Shown here piece after piece: positions 11,055-24,215 of a DNA stretch of 64,000 nucleotides. A program made the position numbers and the translations under genes. Under the pieces are notes generated by a model. The model did not search any database, had not been told where the DNA came from, and worked only from the letters and a program-made list of their open reading frames with translations. Every line of letters begins with the position of its first letter. The stretch's first letter is position 1. The stretch comes from Brugia malayi (lineage: Eukaryota > Nematoda > Chromadorea > Rhabditida > Onchocercidae), in the NCBI RefSeq assembly GCF_000002995.4, contig NW_025062479.1, positions 2,563,721 to 2,627,720 of the forward strand. The letters are read 5' to 3'.

Positions 11055-13523
11055 TCAAAAAGAATCTCGTCGAAGAAGTGATTCATTATGAACATTTGTA
11101 AAATTTGAATTAGTAGTTGTTAATCCAATTAAAACTTTTTCATTTTTTGCTGTTATATTTCCAATAATATCAATTGTTACATGATTTTGCTCATTAAATT
11201 TTCCTAATGGATTTTCAGTGATAGCATTAGACATGCAACCACCAACGATAATTTGACCATTTGCAGTTAAACCCATAATAATTGTTGCTAAATGTTTTGT
11301 TATTGGTGAACTATTATCAGTTGTTCTATTAGCAATTATTAATTCACCATTAACAGTTATACCACTGATAACTTCATTACTATTTGTTTGTTTAACATTC
11401 TCATGTTGCTCATTTAGATAATCGTCCAAATTTTGTGATAATATTGATAATGATGAAATGACTCCTTCATTGATAATTGATTCATTTTCTTCTTTGCTGC
11501 TTAATTTTTTATTGATTGCCATGCTTAAACCATCAACAATTATCTGTCCATTTTGCATCAAACCCATTATAATCGGTTTGCCTGAATGATAATCATCAGT
11601 AAATGTTTGTTTAACATTATCAGCAATATATGAATCAGATAAATTAAAATCAGATATTGTAAAATTGAATAAATTTCCAGTAGTATAACCAAATAATGGT
11701 GCATGCTGAATGCATGATATGTTATTACTATCATCATGTTGTAAAATATTGGAAAACATTTCATCATAATGAACATTATCAGTATTGCTCATTTCGAAAT
11801 CATTCGAAATCGTAAATGATGCGCCAAATTCACGATTGAAAGTATCATTAGTTTTATCAAGTGATGTTCCATTTGAAATTTTCTCATCATCGGAAGGATT
11901 GAATTGTTGAAATGGTTCAGTTAAGTTGATCATTTGCTGTTCCGAATGATATTCTTTCATATTGTTTAGTATATCCATTTGATCAACAAATGTTGAACAT
12001 TGTTCTGCTTCATTGAATGTAATAGTTGGTATTGAATTTTGTTGTCTATTACTATTATTATTTAGAGATAAAGCTAGATGCTCGATATTTCGCGGAATTA
12101 ATGATTCATTACTGAAATATTGATTTGAATCGTCCATTTTCATCATGCCTGATGAATTAGCTGAAGATGATGAAGCATTTTGTGTTGTCATATGAAATGA
12201 TGTTGTTGGATCTGCAAAAAAAAAAAATTAAAAAAAAAAAAAACAAGAATTTTTTTTTTTTTGCTTTTACATTTAAAAAATTCGAAAAATAAATTTAATG
12301 GTAAAGTGATTACAAGATTTCATCTCTAATTTAAATTCATTAAAATATTTACACTGTATGAAACTTACGATCAGGTGATTGCACAAATTGAACTTTATAG
12401 ACAAATTTACGATGACGTACGTCAATCACTGAATCTTCTTCTTCCTCTTCTTCTTCTTCTTCCGCTTCTTTTTTTTCAACTGAAACAAAACTTTTTTAGA
12501 AAATGTTTTTTTCTTTTTTCTTCTTTTTTTTTTTTTTTTTTTAAGAAACAAATACCTTTTTCTTTTCAATAAGGAATTAGGCTAGAATTAAGAGCGAGCG
12601 GGAAGAGAGAAAAAAAATTATCAGTTCAGATTGCATTAAATTTAGTGAAATTATTTTTAAAAAAAAGATGAAATAAAAATTTAATACTTGCTTTTTCTGA
12701 ATTTCAATGATTAATTAGGCTAAAATTCAGATTATATTTGTTAAAATAATATGATGAACAAATGTCATCGAAATGTATATTATCATACCGAAAATAAGTA
12801 GTCATTTCCAACAGATATTTTTAACTTTGTTTACAAATTAATAAGATTAATACTACCTGTTTCGAAATAATTTTTAACAATGCACTTTTATTGTGTTCAA
12901 TAAATGATTCTCAATAATGTTAACCGTATTCAATTTAATAAATGATTGACCTATTTCACAGTAATTTATGAAACGAAAAAAAAAATGAAAAGATAAATGA
13001 GAGTAGGCAAGGTTTTAATTTAAAAATTTAATGGGTAAATCTACTTTTTTTAAGTGGTGTTGGTTTAGGAATAACAGGTCAATCAAAGAATTCATAGGAA
13101 CTTGAAACAATATTCATCTGAAGAGAAATGTTAAGAGATAAAGAAAGAAGAAAATCATATTTCTTATTAATTGATAATAATAATAGTAATAATAATAATA
13201 ATAATAATAATATGTAATTATAATATAAATCAGTCAAAAAAAAGTTATTCTTAGTAAATTAACTTAACTAATAAGAAATAAATCATTGATATTTTTTTTA
13301 TCGATATCCGTTAAAATATATGAGTTAAGAAAAGAAATCAAATTGATAAGAACTGATAATAATTAAAAGTTATACAAATAAAGCATAAAATTGTTAATAA
13401 AAACTGATGATAGCATTAAAAATAGGCAATTAAAATATAGGTAAAATTTTAATTTAAAATAAATTAAAACGCAGGAAAAAAAAATGAGAAAAATTTACCT
13501 TTCGATTTGATATCATCAGCCAT
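11055..13523 (-). CDS. Asn/Ser-rich orphan protein with acidic N-terminus and internal repeats (430 aa)
   Basis: Three exons, 13523-13499, 12479-12369 and 12211-11055, joined in phase 1 at both introns, give 1293 bases including the stop. The start MADDIKSK is the only ATG in the first exon. Residues 9-24 form a highly acidic, Glu-rich stretch, followed by DVRHRKFVYKVQFVQSPD. From residue 53 the protein is rich in Asn, Ser and Thr and looks largely disordered. The C-terminal third holds related units: KPIIMGLMQNGQIIVDG (about 257-273), EVISGITVNGELIIAN (about 325-340) and ATIIMGLTANGQIIVGG (about 354-370). A weaker copy lies at KVLIGLTTTN. The spacing suggests short beta-strand repeats. There is no signal peptide or membrane segment. 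I recognise no family; a nuclear or cytoplasmic regulatory protein is conceivable but unproven. Confidence 0.75.
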
Positions 13524-14007
13524 TTCTTATTGTTGATATTATTGTAGAACTAATAATATAAAATAATTTAATTCAGATAGAAAAAATAAAATAAAATGGA
13601 TGAAATGAATCCCAAAATTATTACACTGTTTAAATAAAAATAAATTTGAATCGTTTTCTTAGCTTCTGAATTGCTGTTCGTAAAATTTGAAAAATATTTT
13701 TTGAGATAGAAGAAGATGATAAAGAATGAAAGGAAGAAAAGCACCACAGCTTACTTTTACAATTTTTGTTTCTAAGATAAAATGAAGAAGAAATGTAAAA
13801 GTTTTTTTTTTTTTTTTTCCTTTCATTTTTTTCCTCTTTCTTTCTTGTTTTCGTTATTTTTATTTATTTATTTATTTGTTTTATTTATTTTTTTTTTTCG
13901 AAAAAGAGAAACAAAAATGAAATAAGAAAAGAAGCTAAAATCGAAATGACATAGCATGTTTGTAGTTAGAGGGATGTAGGTGTAATGTAATATACACATA
14001 CATGTCT

Positions 14008-14012
<5 letters not shown>

Positions 14013-14055
<43 letters not shown>
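14013..14055 (+). repeat. (TG)n microsatellite
   Basis: An uninterrupted run of about 21 TG units followed by a short TATATA tract. It faces the (CA)n array that begins 126 bases downstream. Confidence 0.97.
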
Positions 14056-14065
<10 letters not shown>

Positions 14066-14176
14066 GTGTGCACTGTGTCTGCTTGTGATATGATAACATT
14101 AAGCATTCTTAATCTTTCAAATTTTTTTACTTATCACAACATATTTTCACTTGAACAAACGCATATACATGTATAT

Positions 14177-14414
<238 letters not shown>

Positions 14415-15514
14415 CATATACAGATGCAAAATAATTTAGAATAAATTTTTTTTTACCAGTTAAAAGATTAAAAAAAATTTTTATACGATATATTTTTACT
14501 TCCTTTCTTAAAATTTAACATTGTTTTTAAATTTATTGCACATTGCTCTCCTTCTATTCTTTTACTGTTATTTGCAAGTAAATTTGCTTTAAAAAAGAAA
14601 AAAAAAAGACAAACAGAAACAGAAGAAAAAAAAGAAAACTAATTTTTCAAAGTGTTAGCAAAAATGAGGAAAGGAACAACTGTTTTGATTGTTTTCTACT
14701 ACATTTTAAATTTCATTTTAAATAATACATTCTTTCACATTGAAAAAAAACAAAAATTTTGCTGCCTTTTATATGTGCACAAAATAAGTTTCACATTTTA
14801 GAATGATGTATGATTAATAATGGTAATTAATAATAATGATAACTTATTCAATTTTGCTAATTACTTTCCAAACAATGACTAACATTTGTTTTCTAATTTT
14901 TTTTTTTTTTTTTCAAGTATTTTGAGTGCAAACTTAAAAATAAAAAAAGGTGAATTTCTTTTTTTTACAGAAAGAAAAAAAAAAAAAAAAAACGAGAAAT
15001 TGATCATTGTTTCAGCTATTTGTTTTGTTCCTGCAAAAAAATTAATTCTATTTTTGCATTAAAAAATAAAAAATTTTTTATTCATTTGATAGCAAAACTA
15101 AAAAGTTTTGTTACTTGAAATTATTCAAAAATCATTTTAATGGAGGGTAACAAAAATATTATTTATCAGTGTAAACAAAATATTAGTGATCGATAATAAT
15201 TATGAGAATGGAAACCTGAAATATATGATTCTTAGAATTTCCAATTAATTAATATATTGATGAATTTGGAATTTTTTTGCAAGTTAAAAATTATTGTTGT
15301 ATGAAATTTTTTTGTGCTTTTAATTATTTACTTCTATGATCAAACTTTTTTTTTTTTTTTATTTATTTACTTCAAGTTATTATTTTATTCGTTTCTTTAA
15401 CTAGAAACAGCTTATTTTTCTTTGAAAAAAGGGAAAAGCTATATATTATGTAATCATAACTATGCATATTCTTATGATAGCTAATCACCTTTTATAATTT
15501 TTTACAGTATTATA

Positions 15515-15625
15515 TGCTAAATGTTAATTAATGATGCTTGTACTAAAGTAGTAAATTTAACAATATTCTCACTAACTTGCTAATTAACACTACTTCCACT
15601 AAAGTAATGAGTTTAATAATACTCT
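15515..15625. repeat. Imperfect direct tandem repeat
   Basis: Two copies of a unit of about 60-70 bases share GTTAATTAA-type, ACTAAAGTARTRA and TTTAAYAATAYTCTC blocks in the same order. Several substitutions separate the copies, so the duplication is old. Confidence 0.55.
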
Positions 15626-17052
15626 AATTCGTTTAAGATTTTGGTGAAAGCGATTCCTCACCCAAAATTTTTTTATTACGTAGAAAAAAGACATAGTAAA
15701 AACTTTTTTGTTAAATTTTATTAAATTTCAATCAGTACTAAGATATTAAATTTATCAGTTTTTTGTTTCATTACTTCATTAAAAAAATTAACAATTGAGT
15801 GCTATGAAAGCTACCAAAAACTTAAGAAACTTATGAGGTAACATCGGTTTACCTATGAATAATTTATACCAACAATTAAATTATTGTATTATATCTTTAT
15901 TACGAACATACACTTCTTTTTTTCATTTTTCTTTTTCAAAAGATAACAAGCAGCACTGTTTTGGCACTGAATTGGTCAAGTAACTTACTTTTTTATTTTT
16001 TGGAAAATTAACATTATTGAATGAAAGGTAGAATGCAGAAGGTTAATTTTTTAATGCTTAATATGATGTTCTTAAACATATACGGGAACAAAAACATATG
16101 CATGAGCTAATGAAAACATTGAGAAGCGCAAAAATGTAAAAAAGAAGTGGCGCAATTGTCCACAATTTATTTCATTGTATGATTGATTTAGATGCAAACT
16201 TTCAAAACTAACATTTAAAGTTGTATAGTACTGATGCTTTTCTTATTTTTTTTTTTATTTTTCACTTTTTCATTTATCACTTTGCTCACTTATTTCATTG
16301 CTTCTTTTACAAAAAAAAGGAAAAAAGGAAAAATTTACAAGTGGAATGAATGAATGATATTTGAAAGAATAATAAAGAAAATTTTCAGTTTTTTCCAAAT
16401 TAAATTTGATATTATTGCTTGTGATAAAATTTTATCAATGCTAAAAGTCATCGTAATGTTCATTTCTTCTAATTTGTTAATTCATTTTTCTGCATGTAGC
16501 TATAATGTTTCCTCTCTTTCTTTTTTTTTTTTTTTTTTTTCTTTTTTTTACAAACTGAAATTTTGATATTAATAGATTAGCTTAAGAAGTTACAATGATG
16601 TATCGTTTAATTTCGAAATGATTTTCAAAAACTTCACTTAGGAAATTGAATTGTTTTTTGAAAATCGTTAACTCTTGCAATTTTTTCTTTTAAATAGGGT
16701 TACAAATTATCAACTTTTGCAATCTTATGAAAATTTGAAATTCTCTTTTTAAGCCCTTGAATATATGATATTTAACAATCATCAATAATTAATGGTTACT
16801 TCTTATAGTTCGATGAACTACCTACAATAATATACACTACATTGACCACTGCTTATGACGTATTAAACTTTCTTTCTTTCTGCTGTTTTTGAATGAACAC
16901 TTAGATAAAATGTGATTTAATTTTATAATTAGCATTAATAAATGAAAAGATGAATGAACATCTCCAGTAAATTATTTTCAAAAGTTTTGCATAGCTTTCA
17001 CAAAGTGGTTGGTGGGATAAAATGATTGCTACTTGCTGCGAGCATTCCAATA

Positions 17053-17066
17053 TTCCCACGTGTTGG
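17053..17066. promoter_or_regulatory. Candidate E-box (CACGTG) upstream of the nuclear receptor
   Basis: The palindrome CACGTG sits in a GC-richer block about 330 bases before the receptor start codon. Only the motif and its position support a regulatory role. Confidence 0.3.
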
Positions 17067-17391
17067 GTAACATGGGATAGCTAATAATTCATAAATGCTA
17101 ACATCGTTATTTGCAAGAAGCTAAGCAAACTTACCGTAATAATTTGAGAATTCGTATAAGGTAGATGACAACGACTGATGACAGCACTTCTCAAATTGCA
17201 CTCCCACGGTTAGCATCTTATTTTCCACCCTGAATTTTCAATCCTTCCTCTCTTCCTCTTTCTCTCTCTCTCTCTCTCCCTCTCCTTGAACTCTCTTAAA
17301 ATGGTCATTTAAATGGGAACAAATGTGACCGGTCCTTTTGTTGAATTTTCAAAGATTGCTTAGTTGGCTAAGTATCATCTTATATTTCATT

Positions 17392-20300
17392 ATGATCAAT
17401 GCTGAAATTTTATGCCGTGTTTGTGGTGATCGAGCTAGTGGTTTGCTTTTATTAAACATTTCACATTCATATATCAATCAAAAAAGTTTTAAATATTGAA
17501 GAATGAAAAACAAAAAAAAAAAAAGAAGAAAACGGATACCTCTCAATTTTTTTCTTTTGTCAATTAAAATTTAAACATTTCACAATTAATTGAATAATTT
17601 TAAGGACGACATTATGGAGTTCAGAGTTGTGATGGATGTCGAGGCTTTTTTAAGCGGTATTTCTCTACCTGTATCAATTAGCATGTTGTAAATTTAAATA
17701 ATTTGCTGATTTAAATAAATTCGTTAAAATTATTATTGGAATAATCATATAAATCACAATTGAAATAAAAGCATTTGTATTGATACTAAAATTTTATTTC
17801 AATACAAATGGTTTCTTTTTCCTTATTATTATCTGCCGTATTATCAATATTTTTTTTTTTTTTTTTAAAAAAAAAGGAAGATTGCGATAAATTTTGTTCT
17901 AATAGATATTTCAAAAGTAAATTTGATCAAAATAAATGATTAGATGAGTTAGATTAACATAGTTTAGCAATAAAAGTAATGGAACATCTGCCATTCTTTT
18001 TAAGTTTTTATTAGTCATTACTTGTTTATTTTTCTATTGTTTTTCAATTGTTACAATTAATTTTAAATTAAAAATATTTACTTTCATGATCGAAAAGGAA
18101 ATTTCGCTGATAGTTTTATAATGAAATAAATTAAGTTATAATCTTTTATTATTCACTACAATAACATTATGCTATATTTTTCCTTTTTTTTTCTCCTCAA
18201 ATGTTAAGCTTTTGCAAATTTTGGATTAAACAGCTCAATTTTTAATAAATTTTAATTTCTAAATCTCTTATTTATTAAGAGGAAATTCAGTAAGCATAAA
18301 TTTTATTAGCATTTTATACATTAATAGTGATTTAAATTATTGATCATGAAGATTGAGTGAATTTCAAAACTTTGGATTTTATGCATAATTCAAATTAAAT
18401 TTCGACATATTTATATAAACATTGCAATTAATTAATAATAAAAATCCAAATTGAATGTGATATATTGATTCCATAAATATCTTTAACAATCAACCTAAAT
18501 AGGGACAATATCGCTTGAAAAGTTATTAAGCTGTTTTATTGTAAATAACAATAAATGATATGAGCTATGATATGTAAATAATTACATATTATCACTACCA
18601 ACAATAAGCAGATTTTTCATTTTCTGTCTGCTCAATCGAATTTCCATTCAAATTAACTACCAATTAGAAACTCGTTTTTTTTTTTTTTTTTTTTTAAATG
18701 ATTTTTACAAATTCAATTCAAACATAATTTAAATTTATTCTAGATTTAATTCATTTTATCATTATAAAAATTGCATTCAGCTACAGTCATTATGATTGTC
18801 CTAAATTAAGAACAGTTTAAAGATCGGTGAGACGTTCGATGAAATATGAATGCAAAGATCGCAAGCAATGCATTGTGGATGTCGCAAGAAGAAATCAATG
18901 TCAAGCATGTCGTTTTCGCAAATGTCTTGCTGTATCTATGAATCCATGTGGTTCGCTTCACTGATAATTTGTTGAATACTTAAATTGTAGCAATATTTTG
19001 AAAATTTAACATATGTTTTTATAAAAATATGTTTTTATGCAAAGCAATGATTAAAATTTTATGTAAGTTGGTTTTATCAAATTCTAATAATTTCATAAGT
19101 TTGATCAAATTCTAAAATTTGAAATTATTGGTCAAATTAAATATACTCAATTATGAATACATTATGTATTTGCGCATATATTTGCGAAATTTTTAAATTA
19201 GTTCAGTTCACTCAAGAGTAGTAAGTTATTATTACTGTTAGATGATTGTAATAGTTTGACTAAATTAAATCGGCGCATAATGTAATTGTTCAGATGATAA
19301 GAAGTTGCAGCATTTGTCGTTTATATTTTTAGCTGTACAAAATGAACGAAAAATACGATCGAATTCAACAAAAACATTTCAAGAAAGGTAAACCATATTT
19401 GATTTCTTTTTCTTTTTTTTTTTTTGATTTAATTTAGTTTTAATATAATATTGTGTTAATTTAAGGTGTCGTAATTATCTGATAGCATCCACTGATGAGC
19501 TTACGCAAAAGTTAAGGAACAAAAAAACAAAGGCTTGCTTTATAGGTTTGTTTTTTATTTCTTCGCTTCTTTTCTTTTTTATCATTTGCATATTAATTAA
19601 AAAATTCCATACTTTAAGAAAAATTCTTTTTTTCACCAACAAATTTGTTATTTAGAATGAAACGAAAAGCTAAGAATTTGATGTAAAAAAATTTTTGTTT
19701 TTAAATTCTAATTTATAATTTAAATCATAAACAGTGCTATTTAAAATTTTTTCTATTATAAAGCAAAAAAAAAGAAAAAAATTACTTTCATTTAAAGATC
19801 ATGGAACAAGAAATCAGCATTCTGCATTTGTAAAGCGATTGAAAGAAGTTGGACAATTTAGCCAGTTGAATTCAAGTATTTATCTAAATTTCATGTTACG
19901 ATTTATGATGCTATCACCACCTTTATCACATATCAGTATCGAGGAACGCATTTTATTATTGAATCATTCCTGGCATATGCTATTTATTGTCAATTATGCG
20001 ACATATTTTGAAAGCAGTAAAATTTCATCAATTTTTTTTTTACTTTTGTAAGCCATACACAATAAAAGTGTTATTTCATTCGAAATTTTTTATTCGTATA
20101 AAATTAAATTTATGCATATGCTTTTTACTTTTTTTGATGAAACAAATCAGTTAATATTTTTTTTTTCTTCACCTTTTAAATTATAGCAATAAAAAAAAAA
20201 TTTCTTTTAGATGTTATTAAATTTGGTGAACTGCAAACAGTTTTGGAAATTTTGGATTCATTAATGCTAACACCATTTGAAATTTGGTACCTATGCATGA

Positions 20301-20811
20301 TTATTATTTCTGAATCAGGTTATTATTGTAATTTAAATTCACATAGAAATAACTATCCCTTGAAATTGAAGTTATCTTTTTGATATATAAATTTTTTGGA
20401 AAATTTTTTCATATTCATTATTTTATCAAATAAATTTATGCGTAAAAAAAATTATTACATTACAAAAGTTCTTGCTAATTTTTTTAAAGTTAAATTTTAA
20501 AATTTTGTTTCAAATGAAAATTTTCGCCGCTTTTTTTTTTCATTGATTTCTAAAATTTATGTAGTTTTTTCTTTTCTCTTTTTTCATTTGCAGTGAACGA
20601 AATTTTTGGTAATTTACCAGCGCTGTATGCTTATCGAAATGAAGCATTTATTTTACTTATGAAATGTGAAACATACGCAATGGTTGCATTAATGCAAAAC
20701 AATAAAAATCGAATCGGAAAACTGATGAAATTGAAGGAATTACTTCAAACAATTTCAAAAGAAACTGTATTGCAAACCTTTTTCCCAAATTCTATTAGAA
20801 ATCAATTATAG
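17392..20811 (+). CDS. NR2E-like nuclear hormone receptor (302 aa)
   Basis: Eight exons: 17392-17440, 17605-17656, 18823-18950, 19333-19387, 19466-19545, 19798-20016, 20211-20318 and 20594-20811. All phases are consistent and total 909 bases including the stop. The DNA-binding domain fills residues 8-72 with all eight zinc cysteines (8, 11, 25, 28, 44, 50, 60, 63). The P-box is [10 protein letters not shown], and [13 protein letters not shown] with the following MNPCAVQNER is typical of the NR2E group (PNR, FAX-1, NHR-111). The start is 7 residues before the first zinc cysteine. The ligand-binding domain shows the helix 3-5 signature ([17 protein letters not shown]). It stops right after the QTFFPNSIR segment, so helix 12 (AF-2) is absent. 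Four of seven introns end in AAG. It is probably a nuclear transcription factor, likely a repressor; fax-1 versus nhr-111 orthology needs a tree. Confidence 0.9.
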
Positions 20812-20970
20812 ATTAAATCAAATTATATTTCTTTTTTATTTTCTTTTCCTCATTTACGGTTTAATCATTTCACTTTTCAATTTTATCTCAAATCAGTTTT
20901 TGTTTTATTTCATGTATTCCAGTTTTATTTTATCTAATTTATTCTAGTATTGTCCACAAATAATAATTTA

Positions 20971-20976
20971 AATAAA
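20971..20976 (+). terminator. Poly(A) signal AATAAA of the nuclear receptor gene
   Basis: The first good AATAAA on the coding strand after the stop codon, 160 bases downstream of it. Confidence 0.45.
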
Positions 20977-21659
20977 TGCGTTTTATGGTGATATAGTTTA
21001 TCTTTTTTGAATTATTAGTGCAATTTTAAACAATGAATTCGAGCTTTTTTTTCTAAATTTTAAAAAATAATTATAGTTATTGAATCTTCATTATGCAATG
21101 TAATGTAATGCGTATATTTGTAGGTATTAAAAATTGAATTGCTTTCTACCACAAATTTCGTCGCCGTATTATGAATAAGAAGTTTTTTTTAAAAAAAATA
21201 AAATTTCCAAAAAAAGAAAAATTTCAAGTTATTCTATTCTTCCTTATCGTCAACTATTTTTTAAATGAAATATTTCATTACTGAGCTATTCGACTTCTTC
21301 AGTGAGGTACTGGCTCTTTTGAATATCATAATTGATTAAGCTTGTTTGGTTCATTTATTATAAGTATGTAAAATTTAATAACAAATTTTTTTAAAAAAAA
21401 TAAAATAAAGAACAGGAAATATTTCAACAAATTAACGATGTATTAGCATGCGCATGCTGCATGCCTAGCAAGCTATTCATTCACAATCCTTTTTTTTATA
21501 AATATTATTGATCAAATATGCAATAGATGATTCATGTAATACCTGTTCATACATATAGGTATTGACAATTCTTTCATTTTATTACTCAACAATATCATTT
21601 TCTGTGTGTTTTATTTGGAACTGACAATTTCAAACAATATGGTGATTGAGTAAATACTT

Positions 21660-21860
21660 TAAATAGGATAGAATTAAATTGGAATAAAATAAAATGAAAT
21701 GGAGTAGAATAAAATAGAATTAAAACAATAAATATGTGATGGATAGAATTTGAAAAAAAAAAAAAAGAATAAAATACGATAAAAAAGAATAGAATAGAAT
21801 AAAATATTGAAAAAGTAATACAATAAAATCGAACATAGAATGGAACATAGAATCCTGCAG
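21660..21860 (+). repeat. Degenerate AATAG/AATAA pentamer repeat
   Basis: Repeated GAATAAAATAGAAT-type units with substitutions, giving a purine-rich plus strand. It behaves as a decayed microsatellite. Confidence 0.7.
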
Positions 21861-21999
21861 TTATAGTTTTGAGTAAATTTAAAATAAAAACAGCATTGAA
21901 ATGATAATGATTTGTTTAATTAACTATTGATGATAACATAAAATCAAAATTGTCAAGTAAACATTAAAAAAAGATTACAAAAATCTTAAAGAGTTTTCT

Positions 22000-22290
22000 T
22001 TACTTTATAATTAAAGTGTACTAAACAAAGACTATAAATTTAATGCACACTTAATGAAATTTCATCACTGTATAATAAAAAAAGGTCACGTATACCTAAA
22101 AAAAAAAATTATGAAAAAAAAGGTCACGTATACCTAAAAAAATTATCTTTACTATACAATTAAATTGCATGAAGAAAAGGTCACTTAGACAAATTCCACT
22201 TTGTTACTGTATAATAAAATTGTATGGAACAAAGGTTACGTACGCTTAAATGAATTATCTGTACTATATAGTTAAACTGTATGGTGAATG
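22000..22290 (+). repeat. Tandem array of about 55-base units carrying AGGTCA half-sites
   Basis: Four to five degenerate copies combine an ACTRTATAATTAAA-TGTATG block with AAAGGTCACGTAYACYTAAA. AGGTCA occurs at 22083-22088, 22121-22126 and 22178-22183, and the variant AGGTTA at 22233-22238. Spacing is 38, 57 and 55 bases. AGGTCA is the classical nuclear-receptor half-site. Confidence 0.75.
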
Positions 22291-22502
22291 TTTATGTAAT
22301 TTCTATTTTCTCATCACGTACTGACTGATTCAGTCAATTACTGCCGTTCATTGAATGTATTTGATTCGATACTCTACGCCTTGTTGCAATTCACTTTCCG
22401 CTCTTCATCCTCTCATTTCATTTTTCGTTATCGTTTTCAATCGTAATACAAAATACAGTTTGATTTATGAATCATCACAAATATCATCGAGAACGGGAAA
22501 GG

Positions 22503-22505
<3 letters not shown>

Positions 22506-22534
<29 letters not shown>
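22506..22534 (+). repeat. (GA)n microsatellite
   Basis: About 13-14 GA units preceded by GGGAGG. It is matched by a shorter CT-rich stretch near 22648-22666. Confidence 0.9.
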
Positions 22535-22538
<4 letters not shown>

Positions 22539-22791
22539 CAAAAAGTATACTACAATTGTTTTTTTTCCATTTCGAACACATTGAAATCATGGTGATGTTT
22601 CAATTTTCTTTATCTTAACTATCATCCTCTCCCTTCCTTTCTCTTCCCCTCTCTCTCTCTCTCTTTCTTCCTCATTTTATTTTTCATTCTTGCTTAAAAA
22701 ATTTTCCCTTTATTTCTGTTACTGTTAAATTATTAGCATCAAATTTCCCGTTTTGTTTTCATTTCCTCAATTTTTCAATTTAAATAGTTTT

Positions 22792-22830
<39 letters not shown>

Positions 22831-23292
22831 TTTGAATTAAGAGATTAATATTTTGTTGAAATTTGATTACGATTATTAAAAATTTGACTGTAACCGTCAA
22901 TTTTCAATTGAACCATTTTAAAATAACTTGAATTAATAATGGAATAAAATTATTTCAATTTGACGTGCAATAATTTTCCTCTATTATCAGTTCAAAGTAA
23001 TTCAGTTAAATTGAATTAAAATTTTTAATATTTGATTAATTAGCATTAATGTTATCATCATTACTGCTGTCGTTTATTTTTATTTTTTATTTTTTTTTTT
23101 TTTTGAATATTTCCTTAGATAGAATTACTTCCTTAAAGTTTACTTTAGAAATATAAGTCTGCAGAATTCTTTTTGTTTTTTTTTGTTGTTGAATGATGAA
23201 ACTATTTTGGGATTACTTATTTCTTTTTCTTCTTCCATATTTTTCTTACTGTTTGTTGAAATTCAATTCTTTCAAACAAGCTATAATTTAAA

Positions 23293-23326
<34 letters not shown>

Positions 23327-24109
23327 AAACGGAAAAATGAAACATGAAAGGGAAAAGAGAAAAAATGTTCCCTTCAGTAAAATCAATTTTTTCTCATATG
23401 CATCTTTCTTTAGTACTACTTCCTTGAATTACATGTTCTTTCATATTTTATTTTCAAAAAAAAAAAAGATAAAATAAAATTAAAAAAAATTTTTTTTTTT
23501 TTGGAAAATATTCCCAATCAAATATTTAGAATGAATATCACATAGTTAATTATATAGTGTGATATTAAATTTTTGTAGCAAAAATGAAAAAGCAAAAAAT
23601 ATTTTAGTATCAAAAATAGCAATATAAAATTTAATTTAGTTTCTACTAGTGCATTCATTCTAGCTAACAAAAAAAAAAAAAGAAACAAAATTATGATGAT
23701 TCTTAAAATGAAGTTTGATTTTCAAAAAACGTCATCATTTCTTCATTTTTCTTTTTTCTGTTTGCAGCTAAACTACAGCATTAATACCTTTAGGATTAAA
23801 ATCAATTTCAATTTTATTTTTTAAATTGGTATGAAATATTTCTTTGCGTTGAAGGATGAATGATTGTTTACAGTAAAGTTAGATAGTATTCATTAAATAA
23901 TACTGAAATTGAATGATTCATTTATTTATAAATCAAATTAGCAAATTTAATAGAAGTATGAATAAATATTACAATAAATAATGAATAAATAATTGTAATT
24001 ACTTATATTATTTCATCATAATTTATACAGTATACAGTGCGATAAATATAATTATCGCTTGAAGGATTTTTTTTAGCTTTTTTGTGAGGATATTACGAAG
24101 TTGTAACAA

Positions 24110-24215
24110 TTACTTCCAGAATGTCTGGAATGGATTTGCTAGAGTTCAGCTTTTTAGAATATCCGGAATGGATCTACTGGAGTTGATGTTAGAGCCTTTT
24201 AAAATATCCGGAACA
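24110..24215 (+). repeat. Degenerate tandem repeat around TCCGGAAT
   Basis: Three unit starts (AGAATGTCTGGAATGGATTT, AGAATATCCGGAATGGATCT, AAAATATCCGGAACAGATTT) are spaced about 40-45 bases apart. An open frame of 71 codons crosses it, but without splice context. Confidence 0.6.
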
